DNA of 64,000 bases from Phycisphaerales bacterium (GCA_020849105.1 JADLGW010000003.1:1-64000), one strand, 5' to 3'. Counted from the stretch's first letter, positions 8,490 to 17,457 are shown. Numbers and translations are program-made. The notes: a model not told the origin generated them from the sequence alone.

Positions 8490-11400
8490 TCACAGCCTGA
8501 TGTAGGTGCAGAGGCCACGGCAGCCGGCGACCGGCTCGAAGTCGCCCGCGAGCATGCCGTCGATTGCCCCGCCGATCCTGCGGCGGATCTTCGGGTAGTT
8601 GATGCGGGAGAGGTCAAGGCGGCCGCGCTGCCCGGTAGGCAGGTGCCAGTACTCGGCGACGCCCAGTGCGGGGGTCTCTCGATCGGCCAGCGGGATGCCC
8701 TGGTGATGGCGGAGCGCAAGGGCGTAGACACCGAGTTGCAGGTCGTCGTCGCTCGGTTCGATGAGGTCGTCCGTGGGCTTGCCGGTCTTGTAGTCGATGA
8801 TCCGGTGGCCCCCCGCCGGCCAGACGTCCAGACGGTCCATCTTGGTCGTGAACGTGTGCTCGACGCCGTTGTGGGTGTACGGGAAGGTCAGCGAGAACTC
8901 GATCTCGGCGATCTCATCGGTGGGCCGGTGGAGCGCGGTCGTGGCGGCGGTGAGCATCGCGGCCAACTGGGCGAGTGTGTCCTCATCCGCCGGTGCGCCC
9001 GGCGGGAGTGAGGCAAAGTACAAGGCCCGGGCGACGTCGGCAATGCCCTGCGGGGGTGGGCCCCCGTCGGATTCGTGGCGGCGGAGGGCATTGAAGTAGG
9101 CCTGGAGTGCGCGGTGGGCGATATCGCCGACGAGGAGCGCATCGTTCGCCTGGTCGGGAAACTTCAGGACCTTGGTCAGATAGAAGCACCGCGGACAGCG
9201 GTTGTATTGGTTGATGGCGCTGTAGTTGAGGTTGAGCGGCGGGGTCATCGCCCGCGTCACGGCGGATGGGGCTCGTTCACCGGCAAGGTGATGGGCAAGG
9301 GCCTCGCCCACGGCACGGGCCGCGGGGATGCCCGCTGACCAGCCGGGAGGTGTACGGCGAAGGTCCATTGAGGCGATGACAGCGAGGCGTGCCGCGGCGT
9401 CCCGCACGGCCGCGGCCGCGAGATCGATATCCGCGAGGGTCGCGTCTGCGCGGTCCACCGACTCCAGAGCGAGGGCCGCCTCGGCGCGGGCCGCGGAGCG
9501 CTGGGCCGCCAGTTCCTGGTCCCAGCCGCGTCGGCCGCCGCGGGCTGAGTCGGCGAGCACCGTATTCCGAGAGGCGAGCGTAACTCCCCCCTCCGCCGCG
9601 GCGTGGAAGACATCCTGGACCGCGCGGCAGACGACGAGGTCCGGGTGGTCACCAGTGAGTTCCTGGTAGAAATCTCCTTCGGAGCGCAGTTTCTTGCGTT
9701 TCGCCAGGAGCACGAGCCTGCGCTTGGCCCGTGTGCAGGCCACGTAGAAGAGGCGGCGGGCCTCGGCGCGGCGGCGGTCGCGCATCGTGCGGGTATCGTC
9801 GGCACGGTCCTCAAGGCCCACGGGGAGGTCGGCGCCGTCGTCGCGGATCATGCCGAAGCCGTGCCGCGGCGAAACCCGCACCACGAACACCGTGTCAAAC
9901 TCGAGGCCCTTTGCCTTGTGGGCGGTCAGGAGAGTGACGGCATCGGGCTGGTCGTGCTCGTCGTCGCCGCCCTCGAGACGGTCGTCCTCGTCGCGCTGGA
10001 ACGATTTCTTGTCACCATCCGAGAGTTCCTTGAAGTAGGCGTGGAAGGCCCGGAGGTCGCCGGGTTCATCAAGAAATGGGGCGCGGTCGTGGGCGAAGCG
10101 CATCAGGTCGGCCAGGGCGGTCACTCGCCGGGCCCGGTCGCGCGCCGGGCACAGGTCGGCGTGCGCGGTGTCGGTCAGGCGGACGATCTCGAGGATGGCG
10201 CGATCGGCGGGATGCTGGAGAGCAACCGCGCGGATCGCCCCGTGGAGGCGGGTGAAATGGGCCGCGGAGGCATCCGCCGCGTGGTGACGCGCCAGCCAGT
10301 CCGTGAAGACGCCGGGGTCGGGCCTGCCGCTCTCTCCGTGGCGGTGCCGCGAGGCCTGCGCGTGAAAGGCCAGCAACCAGTCGTTCACGCTGCCGGGCGG
10401 GGCTCCCACCGGCGGGCGGACCAGGAGGCGGTGGGCGTGCTTCGTGCTCGCGGGTTCCGCCAGGAGCCCGATCCAGGCAAGGACGTCCTGCACACCGGGT
10501 TCATCGAGGGCCGACGGCGGGCGCGACGGGATGTGTGGGATGCCCTCGGCCTCCAGGGCCGCCGATACCCGCGAGAGGTCGAGGTGATTGACGGCGATGA
10601 CGGCAAAGTCGGACCACGCGCGGGCCGGGTGGCGAACGCGGTCGGTCTTGATCATCGCGGCCACGGCCTCGCCGAACTGGTGCGAATCATCCTCGCACTC
10701 GATGCACTCGACGCCCGAGCCGGGGGCCGGCAGCAGGCCGCGGAGGGATTCTGCCCTCTCCACCGTCTTGTCCGGAGCGAAGCGATCCTCGGCCCGGGCA
10801 ATCGTCGCGGCGGCGACGGCCAGTATGCACGGCTCGCTGCGGTAGTTCTCGGTGAGCGAGATGGTGGCCGCGCCCGGCCAGCAGGCGGCGAACGTGCTGA
10901 AGGCGCGGTCGTCGGCGCCGCGGAAAAGATAGACCGACTGGTCGTCATCGCCGACGACGCACAGGTCCGGCCCGCCCCCGGCGCGGGACGGGCACAGGCC
11001 CCGGAGCAGATCGATCTGGCCGGCATTGACGTCCTGGAACTCATCCACGACGACGTGGCGGAACTCATCTCGGCAGAGCGCGGCGGCCAGGTCGTGCTCA
11101 CGGAGCAGTCGCGTCGCGAGCAGGATGAGATCCTCAAAGGTCAACTGCCCGCGCCGGCGGCGCTGCTCGCTGGCGGCGGCGTGCAGGCGGGCCTGGGCCA
11201 GGAAGCGGGCGTGGCGGATCCGTTCCGCGGCCAGCGCGGTCGCGTCCAGCCCTTCCGTGTTGCCGTCGATCCGGCTGAGCCAGTCGCGGCAGAACTCTTC
11301 GACCCGGCCCGGGCACAGGCCCGCGTTCTGGATCGCATCGGCGCACTCCTGGCAGGCAGCCAGAAGGTTGCCCAGGCCCTCCGCGCTGAAGCCAGCCAGG

Positions 11401-11780
11401 AGGCCGTCGCGCCGGGCGACCTCGCGGGCCAGGCGGGTCCGCTGGGCCGAGTCGATGATGGCGTGACGCGGCGGCAGGCCGAGCATGTCCCCGAATCGGG
11501 AAACCAGGTGCTGCGCAAACCCGTGAAACGTGCGGGCGTGGACACGGTCGGCCCGAGCGGCGCCCACGAGGTCGGCAAGCCGACGGCGGAGTTGCACCGC
11601 GGCTTTCACGGTGAAGGTGACCGCGAGGATGTGCCCCGGATCAGCGCCGGATTCGATGAGCCGCTGGATTCGGTGGACGATGACCCGGGTCTTGCCCGTG
11701 CCCGGGCCGGCCAGGACGATCAGCGGGCCGGCATCGTGATCGACAGCGGCTTGCTGGGCGGAGTTGAGGGCTTCGGGCAC
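8490..11780 (-). CDS. UvrD/PcrA-family helicase with C-terminal PD-(D/E)XK nuclease
   Basis: A 1096-aa superfamily 1A helicase. Q-motif LNSAQQAAV at 5-13; Walker A GPGTGKT at 25-31; Walker B VVVDEFQDVN; motif III DDDQSVYLFRGA; motif IV LTENYRS; motif V LTAHKAKGLEFD; motif VI YVACTRAKRRL. The last ~200 residues carry a PDDEXK_1-type nuclease (KMDRLDVW... RIIDYKTGK). Paired cysteines before the nuclease (CPRC) and at the extreme C-terminus (CRGLC) could hold an iron-sulfur cluster as in AddB-type nucleases, though the C-terminus is short. GTG 11780 is taken because sequence upstream antisense to the next gene is not coding-like. Probable role: DNA end processing or repair. No addB partner is visible. 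Confidence 0.9.
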   Translation of the reverse strand: MPEALNSAQQAAVDHDAGPLIVLAGPGTGKTRVIVHRIQRLIESGADPGHILAVTFTVKAAVQLRRRLADLVGAARADRVHARTFHGFAQHLVSRFGDMLGLPPRHAIIDSAQRTRLAREVARRDGLLAGFSAEGLGNLLAACQECADAIQNAGLCPGRVEEFCRDWLSRIDGNTEGLDATALAAERIRHARFLAQARLHAAASEQRRRRGQLTFEDLILLATRLLREHDLAAALCRDEFRHVVVDEFQDVNAGQIDLLRGLCPSRAGGGPDLCVVGDDDQSVYLFRGADDRAFSTFAACWPGAATISLTENYRSEPCILAVAAATIARAEDRFAPDKTVERAESLRGLLPAPGSGVECIECEDDSHQFGEAVAAMIKTDRVRHPARAWSDFAVIAVNHLDLSRVSAALEAEGIPHIPSRPPSALDEPGVQDVLAWIGLLAEPASTKHAHRLLVRPPVGAPPGSVNDWLLAFHAQASRHRHGESGRPDPGVFTDWLARHHAADASAAHFTRLHGAIRAVALQHPADRAILEIVRLTDTAHADLCPARDRARRVTALADLMRFAHDRAPFLDEPGDLRAFHAYFKELSDGDKKSFQRDEDDRLEGGDDEHDQPDAVTLLTAHKAKGLEFDTVFVVRVSPRHGFGMIRDDGADLPVGLEDRADDTRTMRDRRRAEARRLFYVACTRAKRRLVLLAKRKKLRSEGDFYQELTGDHPDLVVCRAVQDVFHAAAEGGVTLASRNTVLADSARGGRRGWDQELAAQRSAARAEAALALESVDRADATLADIDLAAAAVRDAAARLAVIASMDLRRTPPGWSAGIPAARAVGEALAHHLAGERAPSAVTRAMTPPLNLNYSAINQYNRCPRCFYLTKVLKFPDQANDALLVGDIAHRALQAYFNALRRHESDGGPPPQGIADVARALYFASLPPGAPADEDTLAQLAAMLTAATTALHRPTDEIAEIEFSLTFPYTHNGVEHTFTTKMDRLDVWPAGGHRIIDYKTGKPTDDLIEPSDDDLQLGVYALALRHHQGIPLADRETPALGVAEYWHLPTGQRGRLDLSRINYPKIRRRIGGAIDGMLAGDFEPVAGCRGLCTYIRL

Positions 11781-11841
11781 GGATCGATTGTACGGGTTGT
11801 GTTTGCCGGAATCTGGTGGGGACCGGAAATCTGCCGTCGTT

Positions 11842-12516
11842 TCAGCGGGCGGCCGCCACGAGCCGTTCAAAGAGGGCAGCGCCGAGGGCAGCCGAGTTGG
11901 TGCGTTCCGGGTGCCACTGGACGCCGAGGTAGAACCGGCGTGCCGGATCGGATATGGCCTCGATGACCCCGTCGTCGGCGTGTGCGACGGCGGCGAGCGA
12001 GCCGGTGTCGGCGACGGCCTGGCGGTGGCGGCTGTGGACCGTGCCGGCGGCGAGGTCGGCGTACCCGGGAGCAGGCGCAACAGGGTGCGTCGCCGCCCAG
12101 TGGCGGGCCGCGTCCGGCCGGTTGTCGGGCATGTACTGGTCCAGGCGGCCGCCGGCGACCAGCGCCATCATCTGCATGCCGAGGCAGACGCCCAGGACCG
12201 GCTTGCCCGGGTGGTCGGCGGCGAGGCGGCGCAGCATCGCGGTTTCGTATTCCTGCCTGTCGGGGTGGAGCGGCGTGGCCCTGGGGTGGGTGGGCACGCC
12301 GAAGGGCTCCGTGCGCGGGTCGTCCCCGCCGGTGAAAACGAAGGCAGAGCAGGCGAAAGCGTGGGCCGAGGTGAGCGCGGCGATCGGCGGCAGGAGGATC
12401 GGCGTGCCGCCGGCCCGGGCGACGGCCGCGCAGTAGGCCATGGCCGCCGCCGCTTTCGGGGGTGAGCCCTCTGGCGCAGTCAGGTCGCAGGTGATGCCGA
12501 TGAGACACGCGGCCAC
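11842..12516 (-). CDS. Class I glutamine amidotransferase-like hydrolase (peptidase C26)
   Basis: A 224-aa protein with the gamma-glutamyl-gamma-aminobutyrate hydrolase layout: oxyanion segment FVFTGGDDP, nucleophile Cys in GVCLGMQ, and the His/Glu pair in GVQWHPERT. The PuuD-like family hydrolyses gamma-glutamyl amides; the physiological substrate here is unknown. Start is GTG at 12516. It lies 60 bp upstream of the helicase on the same strand. Confidence 0.85.
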   Translation of the reverse strand: MAACLIGITCDLTAPEGSPPKAAAAMAYCAAVARAGGTPILLPPIAALTSAHAFACSAFVFTGGDDPRTEPFGVPTHPRATPLHPDRQEYETAMLRRLAADHPGKPVLGVCLGMQMMALVAGGRLDQYMPDNRPDAARHWAATHPVAPAPGYADLAAGTVHSRHRQAVADTGSLAAVAHADDGVIEAISDPARRFYLGVQWHPERTNSAALGAALFERLVAAAR

Positions 12517-12566
12517 GTCGGTATTATGGCGTGCGTGGTGCTGCCAGCCGTGTCGATTCCGCCGGC

Positions 12567-13379
12567 TCAGGTTATCCCCGCCCCGCCGGCGCGCTGCATG
12601 ATCTCGCTCTGGTCAGCCCTCGCGTAGACGCGGTTGAAGCCGACCCATCCGATGTGGGAGTACGGCAGGGTGCCCATATACGCGGGGATCGCGCCGTCCT
12701 TGCCCATGCTGTTGTCCTCCAGGAGCAGGATCCTGGGCTTGTGCCGCAGCAGGTCGAAGCCATCGAGCACGTCGAGTTCGTTGCCCTCCACGTCGATGAC
12801 GGCGGCGTCGATCCCTCCCGTGTGGTCCCTAAGCAGGTCGTCAAGGCTGGTCACCGGGACGGAGACGGCCTCGCGCGTCACACCGGGGGCCGTGGCCGCG
12901 GCGTGCTGCGGCGTGGGCTTCAGGTACGAGAGCATGCCGCCGTACTGGTCCTTCACCACGTTGAACACGGCGGTGCCGGCCGAGCCGCGCCGGCTGAGGG
13001 CGGCGTGGACGACGCGGCTGTTCGGGCGTGCCGCACGGCACTGCTCGTACCGCTCGGGGATGGCCTCGACAAGCAGGCCGGTCCATCCCACGGCCTCCAG
13101 GGCGTAGGACACCGAGAACGCAACGCCGTCGAAGGCGCCCGCCTCGATGAAGAAGCCGTCCAGTTGCCCGTCCAAGAGTTCCCAGAGGGCGCAGTCCTCG
13201 CCGAACTGGGAGCGGAAGGCCAGGGGAAGGCGCGGCGTCCGCTGCGCGGCGCGGAGCCTCGCGTCCGCCTCCAGGGCGCTCAGGCGCTGGCGCATCGCCG
13301 TCATGGTCCGGCGGATGGACTCGAAGTTTGCCTGCGCAGACGCGGCGAAGGCGTTGATGTTCAACGGTTGCGGGCGCAT
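12567..13379 (-). CDS. FkbM-family methyltransferase
   Basis: A 270-aa SAM-dependent methyltransferase. The N-terminal 60 residues are helical; the FkbM core follows: FIEAGAFDGVAFS (SAM-binding motif I), VEAIPERYEQC, the central VTSLDDLL and IDAAVIDVEGNELDVLDGF, then PRILLLED. FkbM enzymes O-methylate sugars or polyketide-type substrates. The ATG at 13379 has GGGGAG 7 nt upstream. Nearby glycosyltransferases suggest a cell-surface glycan role but this is inference. Confidence 0.85.
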   Translation of the reverse strand: MRPQPLNINAFAASAQANFESIRRTMTAMRQRLSALEADARLRAAQRTPRLPLAFRSQFGEDCALWELLDGQLDGFFIEAGAFDGVAFSVSYALEAVGWTGLLVEAIPERYEQCRAARPNSRVVHAALSRRGSAGTAVFNVVKDQYGGMLSYLKPTPQHAAATAPGVTREAVSVPVTSLDDLLRDHTGGIDAAVIDVEGNELDVLDGFDLLRHKPRILLLEDNSMGKDGAIPAYMGTLPYSHIGWVGFNRVYARADQSEIMQRAGGAGIT

Positions 13380-13403
13380 TCGGCGCTCCCCGGCGCTGGT
13401 GAC

Positions 13404-13886
13404 TCAGGCGACGTGGGCCAGAACCTCATCCCAGGTCATGGCCTTGCCGGGCTCCCGGGTCTGGATCCACTTGACCCTGCCCTCACCGCTCGCCGACTTG
13501 CCGATGACGACCGTGGCACGCGTGGAGACGTTGAGGTCCTTCCAGTAGAGGCCGTAGGCGCGGCACACGTCCCGGTGCATGTCGGCGAGCAGGGTGTGCC
13601 TCAGCCCCATCTGGTCGGCCCAGGCCTTGAGGACGGCGAAGGAGTCGCAGGAGATGCCGACGACGATCGCGCCCTTCTTCTGCCAGGAGGCCAGTTCGTC
13701 GGTGATGCACTTCATCTCCGTGCCGCAGACGCCGGTGAAGGCGAGCGGGAAGAAGGCAAGAACGACGTCGCCCTTCTTGACCGCATCGGCCAGGTGCCAG
13801 TCGCCGCGGTTCTGGTCCTTGAGGGTGAATTCGGGCGCCGCCTCGCCGGCGGTGATCGGCTTCTCGCGGGGAATGAGACTGGGCAC
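13404..13886 (-). CDS. Peroxiredoxin (AhpC/TSA, Bcp/AhpE-like)
   Basis: A 160-aa thioredoxin-fold peroxidase. The signature FFPLAFTGVC contains the peroxidatic Cys54 with the usual P-x-x-x-T-x-x-C spacing. Cys60 follows six residues later, one more than the Bcp-type resolving cysteine, so a resolving role is possible but unproven; two further cysteines occur downstream. The GTG at 13886 is preceded by AGGAG at 6 nt, which decides the start. It reduces peroxides in the cytoplasm. Confidence 0.9.
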   Translation of the reverse strand: MPSLIPREKPITAGEAAPEFTLKDQNRGDWHLADAVKKGDVVLAFFPLAFTGVCGTEMKCITDELASWQKKGAIVVGISCDSFAVLKAWADQMGLRHTLLADMHRDVCRAYGLYWKDLNVSTRATVVIGKSASGEGRVKWIQTREPGKAMTWDEVLAHVA

Positions 13887-13991
13887 GGGATTCTCCTGTC
13901 GGCGGCCGGGGGCACCGGTCGGCGCGACGCGGCGGGCCACCCGCTATCCTAGTTCCGGCGCCTGACGCTGGGCCGCCACGGACGGAGCGAC

Positions 13992-14804
13992 ATGCCCCAG
14001 GCCGCCACGCAGCACGAACCGGAGACACTGGCCGAACGCTACGAGAGCGTGCGTGGGCGGATCGCCGCCGCCGCGGAGCGGACCGGGCGGCGGGGCCAGG
14101 ACGTGCTGCTCGTGGCGGTCACGAAGTTCGCCGAGCCGGAGCAGATCCGCGAACTGGTGACGCTGGGCCACCGCGACCTGGGGGAGAACAAGGTGCAGCA
14201 ACTGGTGCAGCGGGCCTCCCAACTGGAGGAATCGCTCAGCCGACAGCGGGTGCTGCCGCACGCCAGGAGTTCCCCGGTGCCCGAAGTGCGCTGGCACATG
14301 ATCGGGCACCTGCAGCGGAACAAGGCGCGGAAGGCGATCGAGTTCTCACGCCTGATCCACTCCGTGGACTCGCTGCGGCTGGCCGAGGAGATCCAGGTCG
14401 CGGCGATGAGGCGCGAGCAGCCCGTCGACGTGCTGATCCAGGTGAACTGCTCCGGAGAGGCGTCCAAGTTCGGCTGCCCGGGACCGGCCGCGGTGCACCT
14501 GGCGGAACAGATCGACACCATGGTTTCGGTGCGGCTCCGGGGCCTGATGACGATGGCCCCGCTCATCGAGAACTCCGCGGCGGCGCGGGAAGCAGCCATT
14601 CGGACGTTCGCCCGGGGACGGGAGGCCTTCGAGGAGATTCAGAAGGCTGGTGTGGGCGAGGGGCGCTTCAACATTTTGTCCATGGGGATGAGCGGCGACT
14701 TCGAGGAGGCGATTGCCGAGGGGGCAAATCTCGTCCGCGTGGGCTCCGCGATCTTCGGAGAGCCGCGGACGCCCCCGGCGGCCGAGCCGGACGAAGACGG
14801 CTGA
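13992..14804 (+). CDS. yggS: YggS-family PLP-binding protein
   Basis: A 270-aa PLP homeostasis protein. The pyridoxal-phosphate lysine lies in LLVAVTKFAEP; DLGENKVQQL, WHMIGHLQRNKARK, SVDSLRLAEEI, LIQVNCSGEASKFG, LRGLMTMAP and the C-terminal ILSMGMSGDFEEAI with VRVGSAIFGEP are all diagnostic of the family. Length is slightly above usual because of an insertion (about residues 78-95) after QLVQRASQL. The ATG has GGAG 5 nt upstream. It is divergent from the peroxiredoxin gene with about 105 bp between them. Confidence 0.95.
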   Translation: MPQAATQHEPETLAERYESVRGRIAAAAERTGRRGQDVLLVAVTKFAEPEQIRELVTLGHRDLGENKVQQLVQRASQLEESLSRQRVLPHARSSPVPEVRWHMIGHLQRNKARKAIEFSRLIHSVDSLRLAEEIQVAAMRREQPVDVLIQVNCSGEASKFGCPGPAAVHLAEQIDTMVSVRLRGLMTMAPLIENSAAAREAAIRTFARGREAFEEIQKAGVGEGRFNILSMGMSGDFEEAIAEGANLVRVGSAIFGEPRTPPAAEPDEDG

Positions 14805-14825
14805 TCTCGCGCTGTCCCGTGCGCC

Positions 14826-14854
14826 TTGCATTTGTGATGGGATTTTGTTAGGCT
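14826..14854 (+). promoter_or_regulatory. Possible sigma-70 type promoter, leaderless start
   Basis: TTGCAT (14826-14831) and TAGGCT (14849-14854) are 17 bp apart. The following gene starts only 7 bp after the -10 box and has no ribosome site (GGCTGCCCCG), consistent with leaderless transcription. Weak evidence. Confidence 0.25.
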
Positions 14855-14860
14855 GCCCCG

Positions 14861-15553
14861 ATGAGCACCAACTGGGTACGCGGGTCGGTTTCGCTCCTGG
14901 CGGCACTCCTGCTGGGCCTGGCCGCGGTGGGGTGCGACGACGCGAAGGCGGAGGTGGAGCGGACGCTCGACGAGATGAACGACGCGACCGCGCGGCGCGA
15001 CGGCGAGGCGTTTGTGAAACTCCTGGCGCCGGAGTCGTACGCCCCGTACGGCCAACTCGCACAACTCGCCCTCGACGGCAGCGCATCGCAGGTGGAAGCG
15101 CTGTCGATCTCCGAGAAAGTAGACCTGCTGATGATGAGGAACCGCATGACGCGGAAGAACCTTGCCGCGCTCGACGGCCGGGGGTGGATCGTGCACGCGG
15201 TGAACAACGGATGGTACGAACTCCACGAGGCGGACGAAGACGAGGAAGCGCTGAGGAAGAAGCAGACCGTGACCGTGCGCGGATCGACCGCAACCGTCGA
15301 GAGGTACTACGGGGAGTGGGGGTTCTTCAGCGGCGGGCGTACCGGGGATCCGGTGAAGGACTACATGACGTTCAACAAGGTCGGGGACCGGTGGCTGTAC
15401 GACTTCCGGCGGCCGGCGGCGCTCTTTGAAGAAGTTGTGAAGATCGCCAGTGACGAGTTGAACATGACAACCGAACAGGTGCTGGTCCGGTTCGAGCAGC
15501 ACTGGAGCGGCAAGGCCGTGCCCCGCGATATCTGGGAGCCCATGAAGAAGTAG
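14861..15553 (+). CDS. Predicted lipoprotein of unknown function
   Basis: A 230-aa protein with an N-terminal lipoprotein signal (SLLAALLLGLAAVGC). The mature part begins with an acidic helix (EVERTLDEMNDATARRDGEAFVKLL) reminiscent of NTF2/SnoaL-like domains, then KQTVTVRGSTATVERYYGEWG and a DRWLYDF strand, which fits that fold. No catalytic motif recognised. It ends 4 bp before the convergent amidase gene. Confidence 0.7.
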   Translation: MSTNWVRGSVSLLAALLLGLAAVGCDDAKAEVERTLDEMNDATARRDGEAFVKLLAPESYAPYGQLAQLALDGSASQVEALSISEKVDLLMMRNRMTRKNLAALDGRGWIVHAVNNGWYELHEADEDEEALRKKQTVTVRGSTATVERYYGEWGFFSGGRTGDPVKDYMTFNKVGDRWLYDFRRPAALFEEVVKIASDELNMTTEQVLVRFEQHWSGKAVPRDIWEPMKK

Positions 15554-15557
15554 CGGC

Positions 15558-16271
15558 TCAGGCGCGGGCCAGGTGCCCGGTCGTGGCGCGGGTCGCGACC
15601 ATGTAAGTCTGGAGGTTCCGTCCCGGGCATGCCGTCGGGCCGAGTTCGCGGTGCGTGTAGACGCGCCCGATGGGAACCCGGTAGCGCTGCATGAGGTGGC
15701 CGACGAAGAGGTCCAGGGTTGTGAGGGCGGCGGAGGTCGGGCGCGACTCCTCGAAGTTGCCCATGACCATGACGCCGACGTTGTGCTCGTTCTGGTCCTT
15801 GACGTGGGCACCCTGGAGGGCAATGGGGCGGCCCTCCCAGACCCGCCCCGCGGGATCGATGATGTAGTGGTAACCGATGTCGGCCCAGTGCTGGCTGATG
15901 TGGGCCTTTCGAATGATCTCCAGCCGCTGGGCCGCGTCGCCGCGGCTCGTGGACTGGAAGACATTCATGCCGTCGTGGTGGACCGTGATGCGCTGGATGC
16001 CGTTCATCGGGTTGGCAAGGGCCATGATGGGCCCGTTGGCCGTCCACTCACGCCGCGCGATGACCCCCTCGACCGGCACCCGGGGGGTGCCCAGTGGCCG
16101 GCGGGGTGAGTAGGGGTTGGGGCGCTGGATCGGACCGTCCAGTTCGTCGCGGGTCAGCGGCTTCCAGCCTCCGGCACCCTGGCACCCGGTCAGCACGAAC
16201 GCGCCGCCGAGCCCGAGGAGGCCGGCAAGCACCTGGCGACGGTGAAGGTCTTGGTTCACGGGGTTATGCAT
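15558..16271 (-). CDS. N-acetylmuramoyl-L-alanine amidase (PGRP/amidase_2), lipoprotein
   Basis: A 237-aa predicted lipoprotein or Tat-like exported protein: HRRQVLAGLLGLGGAFVLTGC combines a twin-Arg-free signal and lipobox. The PGRP fold is clear: ITVHHDG (first zinc His), HWADIGYHYIIDPAGRVWEGR, HNVGVMVMGNFE, and THRELGPTACPG (second His plus Cys ligand). Such enzymes cut the amide between muramic acid and the stem peptide. It likely acts in peptidoglycan turnover in the periplasm. Confidence 0.9.
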   Translation of the reverse strand: MHNPVNQDLHRRQVLAGLLGLGGAFVLTGCQGAGGWKPLTRDELDGPIQRPNPYSPRRPLGTPRVPVEGVIARREWTANGPIMALANPMNGIQRITVHHDGMNVFQSTSRGDAAQRLEIIRKAHISQHWADIGYHYIIDPAGRVWEGRPIALQGAHVKDQNEHNVGVMVMGNFEESRPTSAALTTLDLFVGHLMQRYRVPIGRVYTHRELGPTACPGRNLQTYMVATRATTGHLARA

Positions 16272-16338
16272 CGGTCAGCCCAGTGTAACACGATGAGCGG
16301 TCCGGGTCGGGGCCCATGTGACCGACGTTCTCGTGTCG

Positions 16339-16752
16339 CTACTTGGCTTCCACGCGGACGGTCTTGGCGATCATGGCCCGGGCGCGGGCGGTCTCCGGCT
16401 GGTCGATGTCGGGCCGACGCGGCGTCATCCCGGGGGTGGTGATGCGGAGGTAGGCCGATTCCCCGGGAGCGAGGTGGACGAGGCGGGTCGTCTCGGACTT
16501 GCCCGACGCCCGAACGAAATGATCGCCGGGCGGCAGGACGGCCGCGATGTACGCGCCGGGGCGAAGCGAGCCCATGGACTCCTGATCGATGGTGACGTCG
16601 ATGCCCGGTCCGCGGCCGCGCTCGCGGAAGACATACAGGACCCCCTGGGCCGGATCGGCGATTTCCGCCCGGAAGGGTTCGCCCCGGGGTGTGGTCGAGC
16701 ACGCGGACAGGGCGAGCGATGCGAACAACACGGGAGCGGGCAGTCTGGGCAT
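16339..16752 (-). CDS. DUF2846-like lipoprotein
   Basis: A 137-aa predicted lipoprotein. ATG 16752 has GGGAGG 5 nt upstream, which decides the start. Signal and lipobox: LFASLALSAC. The mature part, GVLYVFRERGRGPGIDVTIDQ then LRPGAYIAAVLPPGDHFVRA, resembles DUF2846 and carboxypeptidase-regulatory-like beta domains. Function unknown; likely an envelope protein. Confidence 0.75.
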   Translation of the reverse strand: MPRLPAPVLFASLALSACSTTPRGEPFRAEIADPAQGVLYVFRERGRGPGIDVTIDQESMGSLRPGAYIAAVLPPGDHFVRASGKSETTRLVHLAPGESAYLRITTPGMTPRRPDIDQPETARARAMIAKTVRVEAK

Positions 16753-16903
16753 CGGATCCTCCCTGCGGTGCAAGTGTAAACGTGGCACCGAGAGCGGGTT
16801 GCGCTCCGGGCGCGGCGTGCGCGGTGTTTCCCGGACTCGGCGCCCCAAACAGGGGGCGAGTGAAAAAAACTGTCGGTAGTACACGAAATCCGGGCGTTTG
16901 GTG

Positions 16904-16932
16904 TTGCAAAGTAGGGCGTGGTGGGGCATAAT
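16904..16932 (+). promoter_or_regulatory. mraZ promoter with possible MraZ boxes
   Basis: TTGCAA (16904-16909) and CATAAT (16927-16932) with a 17-bp spacer make a strong sigma-70 promoter 30 bp before the start codon. Two TRGGG motifs 10 bp apart (TAGGG at 16912, TGGGG at 16922) overlap it and a TGGGT follows at 16941. MraZ binds TGGG direct repeats in its own promoter, so autoregulation is plausible. Confidence 0.6.
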
Positions 16933-16961
16933 CCCGCGCATGGGTGTGAGGTCCATCGCGC

Positions 16962-17432
16962 GTGATCTTTACCGGCCATTCCGAGCACTCGATCGACGCC
17001 AAGTTGCGCCTGGCGATCCCGGCGAAGTACCGGGCGCAGTGGGACACGAAACGCGACGGGGATGCGTGGTACAGCGTGCCCTACCCCGACGGGGTGATCC
17101 GGGTGTACACGGCCTCCACGTTCGAGCGGGTGGCGGCAAACGCACCGGACTCCCTGACCCCGGACGCGGACGAGGCGGAACTCGACGCGGCGCTCTTCGG
17201 GCAGGCCGAGCGGCTGGAGATGGACAGCGCGGGACGGATCACGCTGCCCCGCCGGCACCTCGACCTGGCCGGGCTGAACACGGGCGAGGTGGTGGTGGTT
17301 GGGGCGCGCAACAGGCTCGAGGTCCGCGATCGCGCGAAGTGGCAGGCCGGGGAGCAGGAACGGTTCGCGCGGCTTCCCGCGCTGGTGGCCCGGATCGAAG
17401 GCAAGCGCGGGCGGGGAGGATCGAACTCATGA
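16962..17432 (+). CDS. mraZ: Transcriptional regulator MraZ
   Basis: A 156-aa protein with two SpoVT-AbrB-like halves: FTGHSEHSIDAKLRLAIPAKYR (D-x-K-x-R-x-x-I-P) at the N-terminus and the second DSAGRITLPRRHLDLAGL copy around residue 86. GTG 16962 is the start; N-terminus MIFTGHSEHSIDAK matches the family. MraZ normally heads the division and cell-wall cluster, but here no rsmH, ftsL or mur genes follow; a hairpin repeat begins 4 bp after the stop. Confidence 0.93.
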   Translation: MIFTGHSEHSIDAKLRLAIPAKYRAQWDTKRDGDAWYSVPYPDGVIRVYTASTFERVAANAPDSLTPDADEAELDAALFGQAERLEMDSAGRITLPRRHLDLAGLNTGEVVVVGARNRLEVRDRAKWQAGEQERFARLPALVARIEGKRGRGGSNS

Positions 17433-17436
17433 ATCG

Positions 17437-17457
17437 CCGGTCTGGAGACCGGTGCCA
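17437..17457. repeat. GTGCCAC hairpin repeat at the mraZ 3' end
   Basis: Stem CCGGTCT (17437-17443) / AGACCGG (17446-17452), followed by TGCCAC. Same unit as at 56186 and 58199. It starts 4 bp after the mraZ stop codon. Confidence 0.85.

Noticed and set aside
9603-11966. Plus-strand open frame of 787 codons opposite the UvrD helicase
   Set aside because: It is antisense to a gene with all helicase motifs. Long antisense frames are expected in GC-rich genes, and the product has no recognisable motif.
11867-12508. Second minus-strand frame overlapping the amidotransferase
   Set aside because: Frame-shifted shadow of the amidotransferase; Arg/Pro/His-rich without motifs.
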